The notes under the pieces were generated by a model. It was not told the DNA's origin. It saw only the letters and a program-made list of their open reading frames with translations, and made no database searches. 64,000 bases of DNA from Muraenolepis orangiensis. Lineage: Eukaryota > Chordata > Actinopteri > Gadiformes > Muraenolepididae. A program made the translations under genes and the position numbers. Positions 32,029 through 44,700 of this stretch are shown here, one piece after another (within the stretch, counting starts at the first letter, position 1; each line of letters opens with the position of its first letter). The stretch is from contig JANIIK010000508.1 in the NCBI GenBank assembly GCA_027704905.1, forward strand, positions 1-64,000. The letters run 5' to 3'.

Positions 32029-34258
32029 GTGTCAATTTAGCGTAATATGGAAATAACCATGCTGGTAGGCAAGGTTTCCCACCTGGGGCCCTCCACACTC
32101 CCTCCTTTTTAACGCACCCCACTCGCGCCCACGTTGCCGTCTCGTGTGGTTTAGCCTGCTGCTGCATCTCCTGCAAGGAGAGCTCGCTACATGGTGACGC
32201 ATCTGTTTGTAATGACGCCGCGGTCGCTACAGGGGAATGTTGTCCTGCAGCGAGCTTCGCGGCAGCATCAGCTAACGCGTTACCTCTGGACACGCTGTCC
32301 AAGTTACCTGTGTGTGCGTCGCATTTGATGACCGCAATCTGGTTAGGCAGCAAGATAGCCTCTAATAGTTCTGATATTAGATTGTGGTGCATGATGTGCT
32401 TGCCTGACGATGTTAGGAAACCTCGCTGTTTCCAGAGTGTGCCAAAGTCGTGCACCACTCCAAACGCGTACCTGCTGTCTGTGTAGATGTTAACACGCCT
32501 GCCTTCTGCATGCCTACATGCCTGTGTGAGTGCAATCAACTCCGCTGCCTGTGCAGAGTAGTTGGCCGGTAATCTCCCACTGTCGACTGTTGTGTGTGCT
32601 GTTACTACCGCAAACCCAACGCAATTTTCCCCTGTGGTCCTGTCTCTGGAGACAGAGCCATCTACGAACAGTTCTTCCTCTGCATTTGGGATGGCGTGTT
32701 CCTTAAGGTCAATCCTAGGGGAACAAACAGCAGACACAATAGCACAGCAATCATGTGGTTCGCCATCTCCTTCAATCGGAAGCAAGGTAGCTGGGTTAAG
32801 GACATTGCATCGTTTCACAGTGATGTTTGGGGTATCCAACAGGGTGTTGTTGTACCGCAGCCACCTGGCTGCTGATAGCCTGGATGTCTTCTGTTCCAAT
32901 AACAAAGCTGCAACTGCGTGTCGGACTAGCAAGGTTAGTGGTGAGTAGCCTACAAAATCTCTCGACGCCACAACAGCTTTCTCTGCTGCGGCTACTGCTT
33001 TCTGGCACCTTGGTAGCCCTGCTGCCACCGGATCCAACCTGCTTGAAAAATAGGCTGTCGGCCTCAGTCGTCCCCCATGCTCTTGTGTCAACTCTGACGT
33101 CATAAAGTTCCCTTTAACGTCTGCCATCTGAATGAATGGTTTGGTCGGGTCTGGAAGGCCTAAAGTCGGGGCTGATGAAAGTGCTAATTTCATCTCTGTG
33201 AACGCAGCCTCTGCTTCTGGCGTCCACTTGACTCTGCTGTGGGAGGTCAGGTCAGGCCCGTGTGCGATTGCGCTCAGCGGACTCTCCAGGGTGCTGTAAT
33301 CTAGAATGAATTGCCTGCAGTAGGATGTCATTCCAAGAAAACTGAGCATTTGTTTTACTGTGATGGGCTTAGGTATTTTCTGAATAGCAGTCACACGTGT
33401 TGACGTGAGTGTTTTCTCCCCCGGGGACAGAGAGTGACCCAGGAAGATTACCTTCTCCTTGCACCACTGGAGTTTCTTTCTGCTGACCTTGTGTCCTTTG
33501 TCATGCAAGTGGCACAAGAGGGCCACCGTGTCTGCTTTGCATGCCTGCTCAGAGGGTGACCATAACAGCAGGTCATCAACATACTGTAAAACCACGCTCT
33601 CAAATGGAAGATCTTCCAAGTCTGCCTGAAGGGCAGCATTGTAAATGGTTGGGGACTCACAGTACCCTTGGGGAAGTCTGGTCCAGGTGAAAGTCTTTCC
33701 TTCAAAGGTGAAAGCAAACCAGAACTGGCTGTCTGGGTGTACCGGTACAGAAAAGAATGCATTAGACAGATCGATCACAGAAAAACAGTTAGTATTGTCT
33801 GGTATTTGAGAAAGTATGGTGTAAGGATTAGGTACCACTGGCGCCCATGGATGCACTGCTGCATTTACTGCCTTCAAATCCTGTACAAACCTCCAGTCTG
33901 CTGGCTCACCTTCTGGCCTGATCTTCTTCACTGGGAAGATCGGTGTTCTCACTGGTGAGTTGTCACATGGTCTAATCACTCCTGCATCTAGTAGTGACCT
34001 GAACACCGGTGTAATCCCTTCTATCGCTTCTCTCTTCAACGGATACTGATGTGCGCATGGTCGATAATCTGATTTCGGAACAACCTCCACGGGTTGCACA
34101 CTTTTAATCAGTCCCACATCATATTTCCCCTTAGCCCAAAGTGATGCGGGCAAATTCTGTAGCTCAGGAATTTCCTCCTGTGCTGCAAACATCATCAAAC
34201 TGTCACATGAATCATATCCCTTGTCCCTACTAAACAAAATGTCATGTTTCCCCCACAC
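31916..34258 (-). pseudogene. ERV reverse transcriptase, RNase H and start of integrase
   Basis: The 780-codon frame opens with the reverse transcriptase: TPIFPVKK, FSVIDLSNAFF (first Asp), LPQGYCESPTIYN and LQYVDDLLL (YVDD). The connection domain follows, then RNase H with LFVDGS, AAELIAL, IYTDSRYAF and NALADAAAK. The end holds the HH part of the integrase zinc-binding domain and stops after CCVCSM by frameshift. The polymerase and RNase H catalytic residues all look present. It is disrupted only as part of the longer polyprotein. Confidence 0.85.
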
Positions 34259-34540
34259 AAATGCATAATGTGTCTGTTTGAAAACCCTTTCCCGTGTACT
34301 TCTGTCGTGTACACATTTCCCTCCCCTGTGGCCGTCCAGCCCTCAGCCTCTCTGCATTTAGCCACCCAGGGGCCCAAATCCCTCCACTGGTGGTCTGGTC
34401 CTTTGGAGAGGGACACGTGGGGGAATGATCCTGGGACATCAAAAGGAAAAAAATTATCATTGCACCACATCGGCCGCTCCAACCTGTTGTTGGGCAAGAA
34501 TGAATTGTTTTTATGTGATCAATGGATGGTTTGGGTTGGT

Positions 34541-34894
34541 TTAAATCCACTTCTGCTGCACACCGTGCTCCTGACCAGTAGAGGTCTTTGATCTGTAACC
34601 TCTCTGCTGCCCACCGTGCTCCTGACCAATAGAGGTCATTGATCTGTAACCTCTCTGCTGCCCACCGTGCTCCTGACCAATAGAGGTCATTGATCTGTAA
34701 CCTCTCTGCTGCACACCGTGCTCCTGACCAGTAGAGGTCTTTGATCTGTAACCTCTCTGCTGCCCACCGTGCTCCTGACCAATAGAGGTCATTGATCTGT
34801 AACCTCTCTGCTGCACACCGTGCTCCTGACCAGTAGATGTCTTTGATCTGTCACCTCTCTGCCTGACCAAACCACTTTTCCTCATACCGCTCAT
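34541..34894 (-). repeat. 51-bp in-frame tandem repeats between ERV protease and RT
   Basis: About six copies of a 51-bp unit encode a 17-residue repeat of the type GYRSMTSIGQEHGGQQR. Two variants alternate (SMTSIGQEHGG and SKTSTGQEHGV). The unit length keeps the frame. Non-viral in appearance, it probably expanded inside the provirus after insertion. Confidence 0.75.
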
Positions 34895-35588
34895 CTCGCC
34901 CTTCCGATATGTGTGTGGTGCAGTGTAGTTCTTGTGGATGCATGTGTTGGGCCCCTGGGATCGCTCTGTCCTTAGCCATGTCTACTAACTGCTGATTAAC
35001 TGCCCCTACCGCCGTAGGGATCAAACCATAGAAGTAAACGTACTTAGGGATGTCAGGGTCACATTTAACCATTGCATGAGTTATTGGTTCGGGTTTTGAC
35101 ACCACCACACCATTCGGAGTGGATTCTATCCGCAACCCCAACCGACACATAAGGTCTCTTCCCAACAGATTTAATGGCACACATGTTGAATAAAGAAATG
35201 AATGTTTGAGCGAGATGCCGTCTGCATCAACACACCTCAGTGGGACTGTGAACGGCTCATTTACCACCACACCTGATGCGGTTGCAGCCCGCACCATTCG
35301 CTTGGTTACTTTAACATTAGAAAAATGCTTTTTCTGTATAACCGAATGTGTGGCGCCTGAGTCCACAAGAAACTCTGTCTCAGCTCCTTCTATTGTCAAT
35401 GTTATCAGGGGAAGAGAACGCCATGGTGTTAGTTCTAAGTATGCATATGTCGCTGGCGGGTGATTTTTGTGTTCAAAATGTGCAATCGCTTGTGAAATGT
35501 GTGAGTGTGTGTCTGGTGTGGTACTTTCCTTGTGCTGTCTCCTACTCTCGTCCGGGCTTGGATTCGCCGTCACCACCAGATTCACCAC
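34851..35588 (-). pseudogene. ERV aspartic protease region
   Basis: The frame contains the retroviral protease active site FLVDSGATHS and, about 60 residues later, a NLLGRDLM block equivalent to the conserved ILGxD/GRD C-terminal motif. It follows gag after a frame change and precedes the 51-bp repeats. It ends in unrelated sequence before the reverse transcriptase, so the polyprotein is discontinuous. Confidence 0.75.
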
Positions 35589-35609
35589 CTTTCCTCCTTC
35601 CCCGTCTAG

Positions 35610-36535
35610 TCAATCCTGGTGAGGTCTCTGGTACTCCCTCCACTGGTCCCTACGGCGATTGCCATTTCTGTGGTCAGGCTCAGGGCACTCTCTAGCCCAG
35701 TGTCCAATTTTACCACAGTTGTAACATGGCCTGTCTTCGGAGTGGAATGGTCGTGGGGGGTCTCTGTTCCTTCTGTCTCTGCTTCTCCCGTGACTTTGGG
35801 CAGCCCCCCAGTACATGCTGAGGGCGGCGTTGTGTAGGTCGAGGTCTCGCATCTCCTGTGCTCTCCTTCTGTTGTCTGCCTCTCTATCTCTCTCCTCTTT
35901 TGCTCTCAGCTCGTAATGGGCTGCATTTCGAACAAGCTCAGAAAGACGTGCATCCTCATATCCAATCAACGAGTCTCTTATCTTATCGGCGGTACCTTTG
36001 TGCAGGCCTTGCAGGAAGTACAATTTCATGTGGTTCTCCCAAAGGCCTAGTTCGTCGTTTGCGGGCCTCACCATGCCGCTGTTCTCGTTGAAGGCTTGGG
36101 TCAGCCGGGTAAGGAAGGTGTAACAGCCCTCTCCTTCTGCCTGTTTGATAGTTCCTAACTTATTAAGGTTAGTATTGACCGGATAGGCCCTCTCGAGTGC
36201 GACCCCAAGGGCATCCATCTGCTGACGGTATGGCTGGTTACGGGCGCCATTGTAGGTGAGGTCGATCAGTCGAAGCTCTGCATGCTCAGCTGGTAGGGCC
36301 TGCTCGATTCTCCCAATGTCTGCACCTAGATGGATTTCAAGCAGACGTCGGAGCTCACCTATGGTAGGCCTCACCTCCCGCACCAGGGGTAGGAGTTTGT
36401 TGTAGAATGCTCGTCCACCTCCTTCCCATGGCTTGCTGAGTGGCTCCACCATAGCCTTCATTTCTTTGTGGGACCAGGCCCGAAATACCAGCATCGGTAT
36501 CTCATGGCCTGCAACCTCCACCAAGGGGCAGCTAA
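35610..36535 (-). pseudogene. ERV gag (capsid and nucleocapsid), N-terminally truncated
   Basis: The retroviral part of a 1049-codon frame is about 308 residues. A capsid-like helical region (WSHKEMKAMVEPL; NELGLWENHMKLYFLQGL; DARLSELVRNAAHYELR) is followed by one CCHC knuckle (CYNCGKIGHWAREC) and a basic tail. The N-terminal matrix part is absent. Instead the frame runs without a stop into 146 copies of a 15-bp minisatellite that encode VLQVY/ELQVY pentapeptides. That upstream part is satellite translation, not gag. Confidence 0.8.
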
Positions 36536-36540
36536 CCACC

Positions 36541-38730
36541 TGTAACACATACACCTGTAACACACACACCTGTAACACACACACCTGTAACACATACACC
36601 TGTAACTCATACACCTGTAACACATACACCTGTAACTCATACACCTGTAACACATACACCTGTAACACATACACCTGTAACACATACACCTGTAACACAT
36701 ACACCTGTAACACATACACCTGTAACTCATACACCTGTAACACATACACCTGTAACTCATACACCTGTAACACATACACCTGTAACTCATACACCTGTAA
36801 CACACACACCTGTAACACACACACCTGTAACACATACACCTGTAACTCATACACCTGTAACTCATACACCTGTAACACATACACCTGTAACTCATACACC
36901 TGTAACACATACACCTGTAACTCATACACCTGTAACACATACACCTGTAACTCATACACCTGTAACACATACACCTGTAACTCATACACCTGTAACACAT
37001 ACACCTGTAACTCATACACCTGTAACACATACACCTGTAACTCATACACCTGTAACTCATACACCTGTAACACATACACCTGTAACACATACACCTGTAA
37101 CACATACACCTGTAACTCATACACCTGTAACACATACACCTGTAACTCATACACCTGTAACACATACACCTGTAACTCATACACCTGTAACACATACACC
37201 TGTAACTCATACACCTGTAACACACACACCTGTAACACATACACCTGTAACACATACACCTGTAACACATACACCTGTAACTCATACACCTGTAACACAT
37301 ACACCTGTAACACATACACCTGTAACTCATACACCTGTAACACATACACCTGTAACACACACACCTGTAACACACACACCTGTAACACATACACCTGTAA
37401 CTCATACACCTGTAACACATACACCTGTAACTCATACACCTGTAACACATACACCTGTAACACATACACCTGTAACACATACACCTGTAACACATACACC
37501 TGTAACTCATACACCTGTAACACATACACCTGTAACACATACACCTGTAACTCATACACCTGTAACACATACACCTGTAACTCATACACCTGTAATACAC
37601 ACACCTGTAACACACACACCTGTAACACATACACCTGTAACACATACACCTGTAACACATACACCTGTAACACATACACCTGTAACTCATACACCTGTAA
37701 CACACACACCTGTAACACACACACCTGTAACACATACACCTGTAACTCATACACCTGTAACACATACACCTGTAACTCATACACCTGTACCACATACACC
37801 TGTAACTCATACACCTGTAACACATACACCTGTAACTCATACACCTGTAACACATACACCTGTAACTCATACACCTGTAACACATACACCTGTAACTCAT
37901 ACACCTGTAACTCATACACCTGTAACACATACACCTGTAACTCATACACCTGTAACTCATACACCTGTAACACATACACCTGTAACACATACACCTGTAA
38001 CTCATACACCTGTAACACATACACCTGTAACACATACACCTGTAACTCATACACCTGTAACACATACACCTGTAACTCATACACCTGTAACACACACACC
38101 TGTAACACACACACCTGTAACACATACACCTGTAACACATACACCTGTAACACATACACCTGTAACTCATACACCTGTAACACATACACCTGTAACTCAT
38201 ACACCTGTAACACATACACCTGTAACACATACACCTGTAACTCATACACCTGTAACTCATACACCTGTAACACATACACCTGTAACTCATACACCTGTAA
38301 CACACACACCTGTAACACACACACCTGTAACACATACACCTGTAACTCATACACCTGTAACACATACACCTGTAACACATACACCTGTAACACATACACC
38401 TGTAACACATACACCTGTAACACATACACCTGTAACTCATACACCTGTAACACATACACCTGTAACACATACACCTGTAACACATACACCTGTAACTCAT
38501 ACACCTGTAACACACACACCTGTAACACACACACCTGTAACACATACACCTGTAACTCATACACCTGTAACACATACACCTGTAACACATACACCTGTAA
38601 CACATACACCTGTAACACATACACCTGTAACACATACACCTGTAACTCATACACCTGTAACACACACACCTGTAACACACACACCTGTAACTCATACACC
38701 TGTAACACATACACCTGTAACACATACACC
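36541..38730. repeat. 15-bp minisatellite, 146 copies
   Basis: The unit TGTAACACATACACC is repeated without any length change over 2190 bp. Three main variants occur (ACACATACACC, ACTCATACACC and ACACACACACC endings) plus single-base singletons such as TGTACCACA and TGTAATACA. The variants are grouped in recurring blocks (two CACACA units, one CACATA, one CTCATA), suggesting higher-order amplification. Because 15 is a multiple of 3, several frames on both strands are open throughout. Confidence 0.97.
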
Positions 38731-39100
38731 TGTACACACCTTGTAACCCACTTGTACACACCTTCTTACACACCTGTGCGTACCTTGTAAAGCACCCATG
38801 TTGACCTGCTCATACGTAACAGTTGGGTTGTTGCCCCTCCAGATTCCCTTTAGGTAGATCATTTTAAATGTGGCTCAAACTTGACCTTTGGCCTTTATTT
38901 GAAGTTTAGGTGTTTTGCCTTACAACTAAAATAAGGCCTACCTTCCATCTCACTTCCTTGATGGCATTCTGACTATAGTAACATCTTACCATACAGCACG
39001 GTTTGGTCACAGTTGTTTGGCCAATGTTTTTCTGGGTTCTATGTTTTTATGCTGTTCAGCAGTGTTCAACTATAGACTGGGTTTATGGTTTTGGGTCTAA
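38731..39100. other. Unique spacer between two minisatellites
   Basis: After a few decayed 15-bp units (to about 38785) the sequence is non-repetitive and A/T-rich. I see no exon, ORF or mobile-element signature here and no retroviral LTR. Confidence 0.5.
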
Positions 39101-41776
39101 CTTTATACCCATTCACCCATACAGTTACACTGGGTCTACAGTTAGGCTGTGTCTATAGTTATACTGGATCAGGAGTTAGACTGGGTCTATAGTTAGACTG
39201 GGTCTATAGTTAGACTAGGTCAGCTTGGCCATTAGTAAGACTGGGTCTATAGTAAGACTGGGTCTATAATTAGACTAGGTCAGTATTTCTACTGGGTCAG
39301 TTGTTAGGCTGGGTCTATAGTTAGACTGGATCAGTAGTTAGACCGTGTCAATAGATAGATTTGGTCAGTGGTTAGACTGAGTCAGTTGTTTGGTTGGGTC
39401 AGTACTTAGGCTGGGTCAGTAGTGGACTGGGTCAGAAGTTAGACTGGGTCTTAAGTTGAACTGGGTCAATACTTAGGCTGGGTCAGTAGTTAGACTGGGT
39501 CTATAGTTACACTGGGTCTATAGATAGACTATATATAGTGATACTGGGTCAGTAGTTAGGCTGGGTCAGAAATTGGGCTGGGTCAGTAGTTAGGCTGGGT
39601 AAGAAGTTAGGCTGGGTGTATAGTTAGATTGGGTCAGGAGTTAGACTGGTTCTAAAGTTAGACTGGGTTATTGGTTAGACTGGGTCTATAGTTAGACTAT
39701 GTCTATATATAGAGTGGGTCTATAGTTAGACTGAAAATAGTTACTGGGTCAGTACTAGTTAGACTGGGTCAATAATTATATGTGGTCAGTAGTAAGGTTG
39801 GGTCAGTAGTAAGGTTGGGTCAGTAGTAAGGCTGGGTCAGTAGTAAGGTTGGGTTAGTAGTAAGGTTGGGTCAGTAGTAAGGTTGGGTCAGTAGTAAGGC
39901 TGGGTCAGTAGTAAGGTTGGGTCAGTAGTAAGGTTGGGTCAGTAGTAAGGCTGGGTTAGTAGTAAGGATGGGTCAGTAGTAAGGTTGGGTCAGTAGTAAG
40001 GCTGGGTCAGTAGTAAGGTTGGGTTAGTAGTAAGGTTGGGTCAGTAGTAAGGCTGGGTTAGTAGTAAGGTTGGGTCAGTAGTAAGGCTGGGTCAGTAGTA
40101 AGGTTGGGTCAGTAGTAAGGCTGGGTCAGTAGTAAGGCTGGGTCAGTAGTAAGGTTGGGTCAGTAGTAAGGCTGGGTCAGTAGTAAGGTTGGGTCAGTAG
40201 TAAGGCTGGGTCAGTAGTAAGGTTGGGTTAGTAGTAAGGTTGGGTCAGTAGTAAGGTTGGGTCAGTAGTAAGGCTGGGTCAGTAGTAAGGCTGGGTTAGT
40301 AGTAAGGTTGGGTCAGTAGTAAGGTTGGGTCAGTAGTAAGGCTGGGTCAGTAGTAAGGTTGGGTCAGTAGTAAGGCTGGGTCAGTAGTAAGGCTGGGTTA
40401 GTAGTAAGGTTGGGTCAGTAGTAAGGTTGGGTCAGTAGTAAGGCTGGGTTAGTAGTAAGGTTGGGTCAGTAGTAAGGCTGGGTCAGTAGTAAGGTTGGGT
40501 CAGTAGTAAGGCTGGGTCAGTAGTAAGGTTGGGTTAGTAGTAAGGTTGGGTCAGTAGTAAGGCTGGGTCAGTAGTAAGGTTGGGTCAGTAGTAAGGTTGG
40601 GTCAGTAGTAAGGTTGGGTCAGTAGTAAGGCTGGGTCAGTAGTAAGGCTGGGTCAGTAGTAAGGTTGGGTCAGTAGTAAGGTTGGGTCAGTAGTAAGGTT
40701 GGGTCAGTAGTAAGGTTGGGTTAGTAGTAAGGTTGGGTCAGTAGTAAGGTTGGGTCAGTAGTAAGGCTGGGTCAGTAGTAAGGTTGGGTCAGTAGTAAGG
40801 TTGGGTCAGTAGTAAGGTTGGGTCAGTAGTAAGGCTGGGTCAGTAGTAAGGTTGGGTCAGTAGTAAGGCTGGGTCAGTAGTAAGGTTGGGTCAGTAGTAA
40901 GGTTGGGTCAGTAGTTAGGCTGGGTCAGTAGTAAGGTTGGGTCAGTAGTTAGACTGGGTCAGTAGTAAGGTTGGGTCAGTAGAAAGGTTGGGTCAGTAGT
41001 TAGACTGGGTCAGTAGTTTGACTGGGTCTGTAGTTAGGCTATTTCAGTAGTTATACATGGTCAGCTGTAAGGTTGGGTCAGTAGTTAGGCTGGGTCTATA
41101 CTGAGACTGGGTCTATACTGAGACTGGGTCTATAGTTAGACTGGGTCAGCTGTTAGGCTGGGTCAACTGTTAGACTGGGTTAGTAGTTACGCTTGGTCTA
41201 TAGTTAGACTAGGTCAGTTGTAAGGCTGGGTGAGTAGTTAGACTGGAACAGTAGTTAGACTGGGTCTATAAATAGGCTGGGTCAGTAGTTCGACTGGGTC
41301 AGTAGTTAGACTGGGTCTATAAATAGGCTGGGTCAGTAGTTATACGTGGTCAGCTGTAAAGTTTGGTCAGTAGTTAAGCTGGGTCAGTGATTAGACTGGA
41401 TTAGTAGTAAGACTGTGTCAGTAGTTTGACTAGGGCTGTAGTTAGGCTGTGTCAGTAGTTTGACTGGGTTAGTAGTTAGGCTGGGTCAGTAGATAGACTG
41501 GGTCAGTAGTTTGACTAGGGCTGTAGTTAGGCTGTGTCAGTAGTTTGACTGGGTTAGTAGTTAGGCTGGGTCAGTAGATAGACTGGGTCAGTAGTTTGAC
41601 CAGGGCTGTAGTTAGGCTGGGTTAGTAGTTATACATGGTCAGCTGTAAGGTTGGGTCAGTAGTTAGGCTGGGTCAGTAGTTTGACTGGGTCAGTTGTTAG
41701 GCTGGGTCAGTAGTTTGACTGGGTCAGTTGTTAGGCTGGGTGAATAGTTATACAGGGTCAGTCGTTAAGCTGGGTC
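39100..41776. repeat. 17-bp minisatellite, left part
   Basis: The core (about 39783-40960) is roughly 70 copies of GGTTGGGTCAGTAGTAA with GGCTGGG and GGGTTAG variants. Both flanks are older and diverged, with units such as ACTGGGTCTATAGTTAG and ACTGGGTCAGTAGTTAG. The gradient from homogeneous centre to diverged edges is typical of arrays that expand from within. Confidence 0.93.
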
Positions 41777-41789
41777 TATAGTTAGGCTG
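41777..41789. repeat. Target-site duplication, left copy
   Basis: TATAGTTAGGCTG is repeated exactly at 45124-45136 and flanks the RTE element. Confidence 0.9.
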
Positions 41790-44700
41790 TCTTGCGTTGC
41801 TGGTAGGGTTAGCTCGCCTAGTGCAGCTCTCAATACACAGCAGCAGGAGTTGGTTGGGCTTGACGTGCCGAGACAGCTTGTACACAACCCTCAGCCTGTC
41901 TGGCCCCACGTGGTATGAGGCTGCAATCCACCACCTGGAAGACAATAGGCGTGGGAAGAGGACTAACAAGCCAACTCCAAAACCCTCCCCCAGAGATGGG
42001 GGTTGGGCGTGGGGCCAGCGACCCCATCCCGTAAAAAAAAACCTATAGCTACAGAAACGTCGACGAAACTTAAAAAATCCTTACGTCTTGTGAAGGAAGC
42101 CTCTTCAGCGTCCCAAGCTAAAGAGACTATGACGGCGTGCATGGAAAACCGTAAGGAGACTGTACGCTCGAAGCTTCTGACCTCGAGGCGTCCCACCACC
42201 ATAGCGACATGGAACGTGAGGACCATGTATGCTGGAGGAAAGGCAGCAGTGATTGCGGAGGAGATGAAGAGGTACGGGATATCTCTCCTTGGTCTGGGGG
42301 AAACCAGGTGGCTTCAGTCAGGGCAGGTCAAGCTGGCGAGTGGAGAGACCATACTCTACTCAGGACATCCAGAGGACTCTGCACCACACACTGAGGGAGT
42401 AGCGTTCATGCTGTCCAAAGAAGCACAGAGGGCTCTTATCAGCTGGGAACCCATCAACTCACGGATCATCACAGCCAAATTCCAAACCACACACAAGAAA
42501 ATAAACCTCCAAGTGATACAATGCTACGCCCCCACCAATGACACTGATGATGAAACCAAGGATCAATTCTACAACCAACTATACACCATTCTCCAGGACA
42601 GGAAAGGAAAGGACATCATAATCTTGATGGGAGACATGAACGCTAAGATAGGGGGAAACAACAACGGCTTTGAACCAGTTATGGGTAGAGAAGGACTAGG
42701 CACCATGAATGCAAATGGAGAGAGGTTCGCAGCAGCCTGTGCAGATAACAACTTGGTCATCGGTGGGTCAGTATTCCAACACAAGAACATCCATAAAGCC
42801 ACCTGGGTGTCTCCTGACCACACCACAGAAAACCAGATTGACCACATCTGCATAAGCCAAAAGTTTAGGCACTCTTTGCTGGATGTCAGAGCCAGAAGAG
42901 GAGCAGACGCAGGATCTGACCACCACCTCCTTACAGCAAAGATCCAGCTGAAGTTAAAACGCATGAAGCACAGGGAAGGTAGGGTCAAATTCAACACACA
43001 GCTTTTTCAGGATATAGGTACATCAGAACTCTACAAAGTGGAACTTCACAACCGGTATCAAGCGTTAGAAATAGAAACTTTAAATGAAGTGGAGGAGATA
43101 TGGAAGGGTCTGAAAACCATGTGGAAAGACACATGTGAGAAAGTGGTAGGGAGAAGGAAGACAGCCAACAAACTCTGGCTATCCGGGGATTCAGACAGAA
43201 AAGTGATCGAGAGGAGGAAGAAAAAAGAGGCAGTAAATAGAAGTAAAACCAGAGCCACCAAGGCGGTAGCACAGAAAGAATATGCAGCAGCAAACAAGGA
43301 AGTGAAAAGAAGTGTAAGCAGAGACAAGAAGAAATACATTGAGGATTTAGCACAACAGGCAGAGGAAGCAGCGGGAAAGAACAACCTGAAGGACCTATAC
43401 CTAACTACCAAAAAGCTCACAGGCAAATTCAGACACACACAGGCACACATCAAAAACCCACAGGGCGTACTCCTCACAACCAAGGAAGAACAGTTGAACA
43501 GATGGACTGAACACTTCAGAGATCTGCTCAACAGGCAGCCTCCTCAACTGGAAGCAGATATCCCACCAGCCCCAAATCTGTTGGAGATAAACTGCAACCC
43601 CCCCACCAAGACAGAAACCAGAAAAGCCATTAAGGCCTTAAGAGGAGGGAAAGCAGAGGGACCAGACGGGATCCCAGCAGAAGCTCTTAAGGCGGACATT
43701 GAAACCTCCACCAACATGCTTCACCACCTCATGCAAACCATCTGGGAGAAAGAAAATGTCCCATCTGACTGGAAAGATGGCCACATCGTGAAAATCCCCA
43801 AGAAAGGAGACCTCAGGGAATGTAAAAACTACAGAGGAATAATGCTCCTGTCAACACCGGGGAAGGTGCTCAACCACATCCTGCTGGAAAGGCTCCAGAA
43901 GGGGGTCGATGAGAAACTGAGGGAAAACCAGGCTGGCTTCAGGAACAACCGATCCTGTGGAGACCAAATCGCCACCCTTAGAATTATCATCGAACAGTCC
44001 ATTGAATGGAACTCTTCTGTCTATGTGAACTTCATAGATTTTGAGAAAGCCTTTGACAGCGTGGATAGGGAAACGCTGTGGAAACTGATGGCCCACTATG
44101 GGATCCCAGCAAAGATTATCAACATCATAAGGAACACCTACCAAGGGATGAGATGTCAAGTCCTCCATGAAGGATGTATATCAGAAGCTTTCGAGGTCCT
44201 GACTGGGGTGCGGCAGGGGTGCCTGCTCTCACCCTTTCTTTTCCTCCTCTGCATAGACTGGGTGATGAAAGTAACAACCAGCAACACAAAAACCGGCATT
44301 CAATGGAGCTTGACAGAGCAGCTGGAAGATCTAGATTTCGCTGATGACCTGGCACTACTGGCTCACACACATCAACAGATGCAGGAAAAATCAGGAAAAC
44401 TGGAAGAAACTGCTGCTCTTCTCGGGCTCAAAATAAACTCATCCAAAACCAAAGTAATGCGTATCAACAGCAAGAACAACACACCCATAACCATGGAACA
44501 AAACCCATTAGAGGACGTAAACAGCTTCACCTACCTTGGAAGCATCATTTCTGTGGAAGGGGGTACAGAAGACGATGTTCAAGCCAGGATTGGAAAGGCA
44601 AGGACAGCATTCAACATGCTAAATATTATCTGGAAGGCAAAAAACCTGTCACTCAAGACCAAGCTTCAAATCTACAACTCAAATGTAAAGACCACTCTAT

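Larger units (their letters stand above)
30160..36535 (-). mobile_element. Endogenous retrovirus (class I-like), 5' truncated, no env
   Basis: Minus-strand order: gag (capsid and nucleocapsid part), protease, linker repeats, reverse transcriptase with RNase H, integrase, about 340 bp of noncoding sequence, polypurine tract and 3' LTR. No envelope frame lies between integrase and LTR. The 5' LTR, leader and matrix part of gag are missing and the sequence instead runs into the 15-bp minisatellite at 36541. Frame changes separate gag, protease and reverse transcriptase, and one lies inside integrase. The reverse transcriptase and integrase signatures resemble gamma/epsilon-type (class I) retroviruses. 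Confidence 0.85.

Noticed and set aside
36433..38790. 785-codon plus-strand and 771-codon minus-strand open frames over the 15-bp array
   Set aside because: The 15-bp unit is a multiple of three and stop-free in several frames, so long frames arise automatically on both strands.
36541..41776. CRISPR-like array appearance of the tandem repeats
   Set aside because: Direct tandem units without unique spacers in an animal genome; these are minisatellites.
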